Of a DNA stretch of 64,000 bases, positions 58,006 to 64,000 are shown piece by piece. Both the position numbers and the translations under genes were made by a program. This DNA comes from Rhyzopertha dominica. Taxonomy: Eukaryota; Arthropoda; Insecta; Coleoptera; Bostrichidae. A model generated the notes under the pieces. That model did not search any database. It had not been told where the DNA came from and saw only the letters and a list, made by a program, of their open reading frames with translations. The first letter of the stretch is position 1, and each line of letters begins with the position of its first letter. The stretch spans positions 26,098,286 to 26,162,285 of the forward strand of contig QCXZ01000064.1 in assembly GCA_025024175.1 (NCBI GenBank), written 5' to 3'.

Positions 58006-59204
58006 CGTTTTCAGATTGAAACAACCAAAACGGATTGTCTGATAGGTGCTCCTATGGGGTCACCACTTTCTCCGCTGATAGCTAACATTTACTTGGAAGC
58101 CTTCGAAACAACTGCATTGGCATCGACACGCCTTCAACCTAAGTGTTGGTTTAGATACGTGGACGACACTTTCACTGTCTGGCCGCATGGATAACAGAAC
58201 ATAAAGGAGTTCTTGGACCATCTAAATAGCATCCACAGCGGCATACAATTCACGATAGAGATGGAGACCAATTTCGCCCTACCCTTCCTGGATGTGATGG
58301 TGACAAGGAAACAAGACGGCACGCTAAGATATCGGGTCTATAGGAAGCCAACCCACACGGATCGCTACCTGCATGCAGATTCACACCACCACCCCGCCCA
58401 AAAACAAGGAGTCATCAACACGCTGATACAGCGAGCGAAGCTAGTCAGCGAACCAGACCACCTAAAAGAGGAATTAGAACATCTACGCAGAGCACTACAG
58501 AAGAACGGGTATCCTAAGGCACAGATTGAGAAGGCTATCAACAAGCAACTGCGGATGAAGGAACCAGAAAAGCACATCACTGCAGCATATCTGCGCTGCG
58601 TCAATGGATGTACAGATAAGATCGGACGGCTGCTGAGAAGACATCATATAAACACCATCTTCACCGCCCCAGGAAAGATAGCTAACGCCTTTCCGAAATA
58701 TCGTTGAACGACTGAGGAGCTACAAACACATGGTGTGTATAGCATCCCATGCTGTGGGAAAGTTTACATCGGCTAAACCGGAAGGCACATCAGCACGATA
58801 ATCAAGGAGCACATGAGGGACGCCAGAGACCGGCAAGGTGATAGGTCGGCTGTAGCAGAACATCGAATGGAGACTGGCCACATCATCAAATTCGAGGAAG
58901 CACAAATGCTGTCAACGGAAGCGAGATTCTGGTCGAGACTGTACAAGGAAGCCTTCGAAATCCAGAAGAATCCGCACAATGATAACCGAGATTAAGGCAT
59001 CGAACTACCTGGAATCTGGAAACGGATCATGCGTAACAACGCCCACGCATCAGTGAACCAAACAAGTATAAATACTCGAGCGGACTAGGTCACTTCAGTT
59101 TCAGAGCTACTTCTGAGGAAGACACCGACATGAGTGTCGAAACGTCAAGGTCAGGTTAGGTCAGGTCAAGGTCAAATAACCAACGTGGGAACCAGCCCGG
59201 AAAA
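58006..59204 (+). pseudogene. Penelope-like element, 5'-truncated RT plus GIY-YIG endonuclease
   Basis: The remnant begins inside the reverse transcriptase with GAPMGSPLSPLIANIYLEAF and FRYVDDTFTVWPHG, so the catalytic YVDD is intact. It continues through LPFLDVMVTR and YRKPTHTDRYLHADSHHHP. A stop after WPHG and a frameshift near 58.7 kb break the frame. The endonuclease signature GVYSIPCCGKVYIG follows, directly before a stop, then SAVAEHRMETGH and a C-terminus ending at about 58.99 kb. The tail (59.0-59.2 kb) contains the hairpin with GAAACGTC and an AGGTCA-rich run. It is younger looking than the other Penelope remnants: most of the reading frame survives. Confidence 0.88.
59115..59147 (+). 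ncRNA. Hammerhead-like hairpin in the Penelope tail
   Basis: The tail reads CTGAGGA, A, GACAC, an 8-nt loop, GTGTC, GAAAC, GTC. The order CUGANGA, stem, GAAA and NUH is the hammerhead core order, and hammerhead motifs are known from Penelope-like elements. Here an extra A precedes stem II and no loop is left for stem III, so activity is doubtful. Confidence 0.4.
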
Positions 59205-59960
59205 CAACATGTCACTTTCAACTCTGCTTACCATTTAGGTAACCATATTTTAACAGCTATTTTTGAAATAAAAGATTTGGGTGTGTTGTTTGATTATAAA
59301 ATGAGCTGCACTCAACATATTAATAGCATCGTGAAGAAAAGTAGCTAGCTACTTGGATTCATAATACGTGCATGCATCGGAAATAAAATTTAACTATGCA
59401 TCTGTGGTGTGAAATCCTCAGTATACTACTCATATACATAGATTTGAAGCAGTTCAAACCAGATTTCTTCATTATATTAGCTATCAAACCACAGGATTAT
59501 ATAGAACCGAAAATATACCAACAATATAATGCAACGTCATAATATACGTCTACTCGTTAAACGTAGACACGTTCCTGATATTATGTTAATATGTAAGGTA
59601 CTTAACAATCAATTAAATTCACCATGTATTTTGTCGTCGTTTCAATTATTTGTACCACCACGTAATTTTCGAAGCTGTACATTGTTAGCACAAGCTTTTC
59701 GGTATACCAGCTCGGGACAGAACTCGCCGATTCAAAGAATAATTCGGACTTGCAATGCAAAATTTGCTGATATTGACCTTTTCTTATCAGTTTGAACACA
59801 ACGTTTCAAAAACAGCTAAAGGCTTACACTTCACAACTATGATTGGTGGATTCTGTCCTAGTTAGTTGCTGTGCTGCATATTATGTAGAGTCCTGTTTTG
59901 GGCCTTGTCCTGTTTGTACTCCGTTATCACATAAATAAATAAACAAATCAATAAATTAGT
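59205..59960 (+). pseudogene. Jockey/CR1-type LINE 3' end
   Basis: Adjoining the Penelope tail without a gap, the frame gives FEIKDLGVLFDYKMSCTQHI, and after degraded parts LNNQLNSPCILSSFQLFVPP and GQNSPIQRI. These blocks are typical of the C-terminal region of Jockey/CR1-superfamily reverse-transcriptase proteins. The copy is 5' truncated, has internal stops, and ends in a tail of AAAT-type units near 59.93-59.96 kb. Confidence 0.75.
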
Positions 59961-60195
59961 AATTTAGGATTGGAATTTCAATTTGTGGTTGGTCCTTTAT
60001 GAAACTTAGTGGAAGTTAAATACAGAATTAAGTTATAAACACAGTATATCTTTGAGTAAACCTTATCCGCGTTTTATCTAACCCTTGTAACTTGAAAGAC
60101 CTTTAACGCGCACATATATATGCAAACATATATTGCAGTTGAGGGTCATTTTCACTAACAACACAACAAACGCCAGGTCATGTCGTACAACTCAC

Positions 60196-60391
60196 CCCTC
60201 CTTATGTCAGCGATCACGTTGTGAGATAGGTTCAGCCTCTGTAATTTGGAAGTTCCGAAAACTAAATCGTACGTCACCACTGGCATAGAGTTGTAGGAGA
60301 GATCGATCTCCCGCAATTTGTACGGGACGTACGGATTGCTCGGGAATGTTTTCCTCGTTATGAAGCTTATTCTGTTGTGGCTCAGGTTCAC
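60196..60391 (-). CDS. LRR gene exon: leucine-rich repeats
   Basis: Acceptor ATTTCCAG, donor GG|GTGAGT. The 65 codons include VNLSHNRISFITRKTF, LREIDLSYNSMPVV and LQRLNLSHNVIADIRR. The exon starts in the middle of a repeat whose first half (CLSLER) ends the preceding exon. This confirms the join across a 55-bp intron. Confidence 0.93.
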
Positions 60392-60446
60392 CTGGAAATA
60401 TGGCTTGTGGAGATTGGTTAACGATTAAATTGAATTTCCAGCTTAC

Positions 60447-60547
60447 CCGCTCCAGGGAGAGGCAGTCCTCCAAAAGGCTGTTGGTTTTGTTGTCCAAACG
60501 TTCTATCCTGTTGTGTGAGAGGTCCAGTGCCCGCAGGGATACCAGTC
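60447..60547 (-). CDS. LRR gene exon: short LRR exon
   Basis: A 101-nt exon between acceptor TTCATTTAG and donor GCGG|GTAAGC. It encodes LVSLRALDLSHNRIERL and a variable stretch. Its first two bases complete a glycine codon split by the preceding intron, so the repeat reads through as AFRG|LVSLRALDLSHNRI. Confidence 0.92.
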
Positions 60548-62771
60548 CTAAATGAAAAATAGCGATTGGCGAATATTTTAGATGCCTTTGTGCAAGGTCC
60601 AACAATAGTAACTTGAGAATTGTATTTTTCGTTAATAAAGAATTTCGTATTTAACATAAAAAAGAGAAATGTTGGTATTTATTTGAAGCTTCGCGTATGC
60701 ATTTGCAATCGGTGATTTGTCAACGACTTTTTGCCATAAATGCGATTGAATATGACGAATTTTCTGTTCGAAGCTTATTTTTAAGTACTCAGCCATTTGA
60801 GGTTCATTAGCGTAAAGCAGTGATTTTAAATAATTCCAAACGAAGAAGTGTAACGAGTAAACGAGAGAGGTAACTGACAACTCAATCTATATGGGTTGGA
60901 TACAAAGCAATAGCAGCACCGCGAGTCGGTTGTTTCATCTGCGAATAAATTTTCTAGAATGCTCCATGCCATGCCGTTAAACTTCAAGCAAATAGGTTGC
61001 AGCTAGGTGAGTCCCTCTTCGATTGCATTGAAATTCTGATAATTTATCGTATGGCGATCGACAGATTATACAGCTAAATAAGTACATAAAATGGTCTTCG
61101 TTTCCAATTCTGTCGACCTTGTGTGCTGGGATATCCTCAAAGAGGTCCAGCTGCCAAGTTGTAGACTCTTTAGGCGTGGTACCGATACCACATTGCCCAG
61201 GGTGCACCTTTGGGAGGTTAGTCTACTAGAACCCGCTTATTGGGGGCAAAAAATACAGATAATTTTTGATTTAAATTGCTGATGAAACAATGGAGTGCCA
61301 CGTAAGTTGTGTAATGTTGTGTTGAAGTTGCTGTGATTTCATTTGAATATCTGCGAACGTGAAAGGGACAGGCGTTTTTGCGACTGATAAAGTAATGGAG
61401 CATAAACTTGATCACATTCTAGCCGAGATTAAAAACATATCCAGCAAGATAGATAAAACCGAGTTGGATGTATTGAACGTAAAGAGGTTACCATTCAACT
61501 TGGAACGTGAAAATAATGATTTGAGGTGCGAACTGACTGTCCTCAGGAAGGGGGTGGACATTATGGAGAATCACGGTTGCAGAAATAACCGAATTCCAGA
61601 AAACGAATCCCAAAATTGGGAATCATGTGAGAAATAAATTCTAAATATACTGATTAATTATTTTAAGATTTCTTCCGAAGGGCACCTTTTTGTGAGGGCA
61701 CATCGCCTGGGAATTGCTAGTAAACAGTGTTGACCCATTAAAAATTAAGTTTATGTCGTTCAAAACGAAAGGTGCTATACTTGGCGCGGCTTCCTGCTGG
61801 GAGAGTTCATCTTTCTCTTTGTCAAAAGATTACACAAAATCTGTAACGGACGCCCTTACTTGCAAATGGTTCGAGGAAAGGGAATAAAGACCAGCATCTG
61901 CTTTAATAAGCTGAGGTACTTGAGGGAGGATATTTTTTAAACAAGTTTTCTTCCTTGAAAGGAAACCTGAAAGCAGCATTGCAATAAACCACAGTTCGGC
62001 CCCTGTGACTACCAATTGGCGTATATAAGGGAAGCCAGATCTATGCAGCGTTGTCTGCGTTGGGACTATAGCTGCGTTGAGGGGGCTTTATATTGTTTTG
62101 ACATATGCGACATGGCGTAGACGTAATTATTATGCTTGTGGACTGCATTCTTTGCAAAAATCGTCGTTGGTGAACGTCTGCCGGCTTTTAAACGCCCACA
62201 ACATAGTAGGCTGCCGTTCAGATTAATTCTCCACAAAGACGAGTTGATGATGCAGTATTTCCACTAGATGGGATGGTGTCATCCACACAGCAGATCTCAA
62301 GAATTTATGAAAATCGAGAATAACAACAGCCCGTGGTCTGAACCCTGCAAGACACCTAAACCAGTAAAGAACTCATAAGCATCATATTCATTAAAGCACA
62401 TGCATCACACACGAAATTATACTGAATTATATAGGCAACAATGAAAAATTTCTGGCCTTTTATCAGTGCCAATATTAACTGCAGCTTTAGTAAAGTCGTA
62501 AATACGCTATAAAATAAAATGTTGACTAATATTTTGCCCAATTCCATCTGAAATTATCCGCGCGTATTTATTTTGCTTCCGTAATAACAAGCTCAGCTCG
62601 CTCTAAACAAGGCTTCTAATTTAATAAAGCAAACAACATCAATTTTAATAAAACACCCTGTTGAACTGCTCTCCAACATATTAATTCGTTCCCTTCGCAA
62701 TGATATTGGGATGTTAAGCGAACGAGAACTTTTAATTAAATTGTAAATAGGCATCGGACTGCGTAACTCAC
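60548..62771 (-). other. Intron of the LRR gene with a LINE ORF1-like fragment
   Basis: Donor GAG|GTGAGT, acceptor TTCATTTAG. It contains the fragment at 61.36-62.0 kb. The remainder (60.55-61.35 and 62.0-62.77 kb) shows nothing I can support. Confidence 0.65.
61359..62000 (+). pseudogene. Possible LINE ORF1-like (RRM-type) remnant
   Basis: An initial 92-codon frame looks like a coiled coil: HILAEIKNISSKIDKTELDV, then NLERENNDLRCELTVLRKGV. It is followed in other frames by HLFVRAHRLG, KFMSFKTKGAIL and FNKLRYLRED. The order coiled coil, then R-x-H-R-L-G, then a KF-x-SF block resembles ORF1 proteins of some LINEs. Frameshifts and stops make it a relic. The family assignment is tentative. Confidence 0.45.
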
Positions 62772-62955
62772 CTCGGAAAGCTCCGGCAGGGATGCTGCTG
62801 ATGTTGTTATTAGTCAGGTTCAGCAGGAGGATCTGCAGAAGACCCTCAAAAGCCCGCTCGCTGATGTTGTTTATGCCATTGTGGGCCAAGTTCAGCTCAA
62901 ACACCACAGGTAATCGACCGAAAGCACCCCTGCTAAGCTTGGTCAGATTGTTACC
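62772..62955 (-). CDS. LRR gene exon: first visible exon, leucine-rich repeats
   Basis: Acceptor TTATTTGCAG precedes 62955, donor GAG|GTGAGT. The 61 codons encode NLTKLSRGAFGRLPVVFELN, LAHNGINNISERAFEGL and LLLNLTNNNISSIPAGAF, classical 24-residue extracellular LRRs. Because the exon starts inside a repeat, more LRR exons and the signal peptide must lie to the right of 62,956. Confidence 0.92.
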
Positions 62956-63228
62956 CTGCAAATAAGGGGAGGTGATAAGCTAAGGAAGTGACGTGAACCT
63001 CTGGTGAGGTACCTACTAAAGTTGTGTGTATAATGGTCTCGATTCAGTACATATTTGGTCAAAATACACTAGCAGCCAGATAATTCTATTCTGTCTTACA
63101 AATGTTTTAATAGTTCCAAATTTTTGTTTCTTCGCCGGAGTAGAGCTTTGAAAACAAAGACAATCGTTTTCTTTTTATATAAAAGCGTGTTCCGAACTTA
63201 TGTTAACTTTTGAACGCATTAACTTATA
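62956..63228 (-). other. Intron sequence upstream of the first visible LRR exon
   Basis: AT-rich DNA between the exon and the mariner-type remnant. No feature is seen. Confidence 0.5.
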
Positions 63229-64000
63229 AGGGGCTGTCTCAAAAGTAAAGTGACCAAATTACTTTTTAATTTATTTTTCTATATTTAAAAAACAAATTAA
63301 TTTAAATTCTACCTAAACATTTATGTAACACTAAACTACGTAAATCATATTAAATTTGCTCCATCAATTCTTGCATAAACTATTTTCTCAAGTTTATTGC
63401 TGCTCTGCGCATTACAGCCTTTCGTGACTGTTCACCGGCTTTTCTGCCGATTCGAGTCCACCTATTTTTAAATGCACGCAAATTTTGCGGTTTAACCAGA
63501 TTCATTTTCAATTCTTTTTTACAAAGGGACTGAAATTTCTCGATACCTCGCGCTTGAGGAACATTTGGGGCGTTGTCCTTCTTTTGGATACATTCGATTT
63601 TTTTCAGAGCGCAAAAAGTCGGTAACTTTTTGTGAATTGCCTGCCAAACAAGATATTTTTTGAAAAATTTGGCTTTGGGCTTCACTCTGTCAGCATATTT
63701 TACTTTTATGTATTCTTACACACATGGAAATATAGCTTGCCAGGAGCATCGTTTGGTTCTGCAGCCACATACGATTCATCGTCTATGATGAGAGTTTTTC
63801 GCAGCGTTTTCTTATACACTTTTCAACATTCTATTTTGGCACTTATTTCTTGGTCTTTGAAGTATTTTCGCGCTGATAATTTTGAAAATGCCTTGTTTTC
63901 GAGATCTTTTTAGTTTAATCCGAGACACTGTTGTCCAGATCCAACTTTCTAGGTGCATTTCTCACAGAAGTCGATGGTGTTTTCGTAAACACTGTTTTTA
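63229..64000 (-). pseudogene. Tc1/mariner-type transposon remnant
   Basis: On the plus strand the 3' end begins GGGGCTGTCTCAAAAGTAAA next to TATAA, consistent with a TIR at a TA target. Leftward translation gives a degraded transposase: SVRNAPRKLDL (DNA-binding part), IIDDESYVAAEP with the first catalytic Asp, KFFKKYLVWQAI, then a deletion of the segment that should carry the second Asp, then NAPNVPQARGIEKFQSLCK and FKNRWTRIGRKA. Stops and the internal deletion show it is dead. It is cut by the window edge and lies in an upstream intron of the LRR gene. Confidence 0.7.

Larger units (their letters stand above)
57515..60195 (-). other. Intron of the LRR gene with retroelement insertions
   Basis: Donor GG|GTGAGT, acceptor ATTTTAG. 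It contains the Penelope fragment and the adjoining LINE 3' end, both antisense to the gene. The parts at 57.5-58.0 and 59.96-60.2 kb hold nothing I can identify. Confidence 0.7.
50140..62955 (-). other. Gene body: LRR cell-surface protein, six 3' exons visible
   Basis: Six exons join in phase to 1,359 coding bases (452 residues plus stop), and the 5' part lies beyond the right edge. The product has consecutive leucine-rich repeats, a cysteine-rich LRRCT cap, a fibronectin-III-like stretch and a hydrophobic C-terminus. It is therefore probably an extracellular, GPI-anchored adhesion or recognition protein of the chaoptin/artichoke-like group. I cannot choose the exact orthologue. Introns from 5' to 3' are about 2,224, 55, 2,681, 3,249 and 3,248 bp. 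All but the 55-bp intron are long. Three contain the transposon fragments listed separately; the last (50504-53751) shows none. Confidence 0.85.

Noticed and set aside
59143..59180. TTAGG-containing run considered as telomeric repeat.
   Set aside because: Only one exact TTAGG is present; the periodic unit is AGGTCA/GGTCA, not the telomere pentamer.

Overview
The window looks like insect nuclear DNA. It is AT-rich, poor in genes and dense in transposons. Supporting signs are a BEL/Pao retrotransposon primed by a tRNA-Tyr-type sequence, several Penelope-like elements, a spliced leucine-rich-repeat gene with ordinary GT-AG introns, and a degraded copy of an insect para-type sodium channel. I cannot name the order or species. 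Isolated N bases are scattered through the assembly, and a few fall inside coding regions.

Layout: 1-11.9 kb is mostly featureless, apart from a Penelope tail palindrome (5.54-5.63 kb) and a Penelope-like endonuclease fragment between inverted arms (8.67-9.40 kb). At 11.92-18.45 kb lies a complete, very young BEL/Pao element on the minus strand. Its 384-bp LTRs read as identical, it has a 5-bp target duplication, and gag and pol share one frame split by a single UGA followed by CUA. At 20.8-22.5 kb is a decayed LINE with an ATT-repeat tail; at 24.75-25.25 kb a TIR element with promoter-like motifs; at 27.95-28.84 kb a hAT-type non-autonomous element; at 34.13-35.28 kb a large inverted repeat. 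At 37.96-38.10 kb there is a hammerhead ribozyme with a complete core, flanked by perfect 13-bp direct repeats. At 41.4-42.15 kb a remnant of a LINE with a restriction-like endonuclease is split by a MITE. At 42.44-42.99 kb is the sodium-channel pseudogene, at 43.9-45.2 kb a third Penelope remnant, and at 48.0-49.5 kb an LTR element reduced to a gag remnant.

From 50.14 kb to beyond the right edge runs the only clear host gene: a minus-strand leucine-rich-repeat cell-surface protein. Six exons are visible and all join in phase. They encode LRRs, a cysteine-rich LRRCT cap, a fibronectin-III-like region and a hydrophobic C-terminus that suggests a GPI anchor. Its introns have collected transposons: a hAT relic, a Penelope RT/GIY-YIG fragment abutting a Jockey/CR1-type LINE 3' end, a LINE ORF1-like fragment and a Tc1/mariner remnant.

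The observations I would check first are the hammerhead unit with target-site-like duplications, the in-frame UGA-CUA between gag and pol in a freshly inserted BEL/Pao element, and the sodium-channel pseudogene that keeps a 54-bp intron-like gap.
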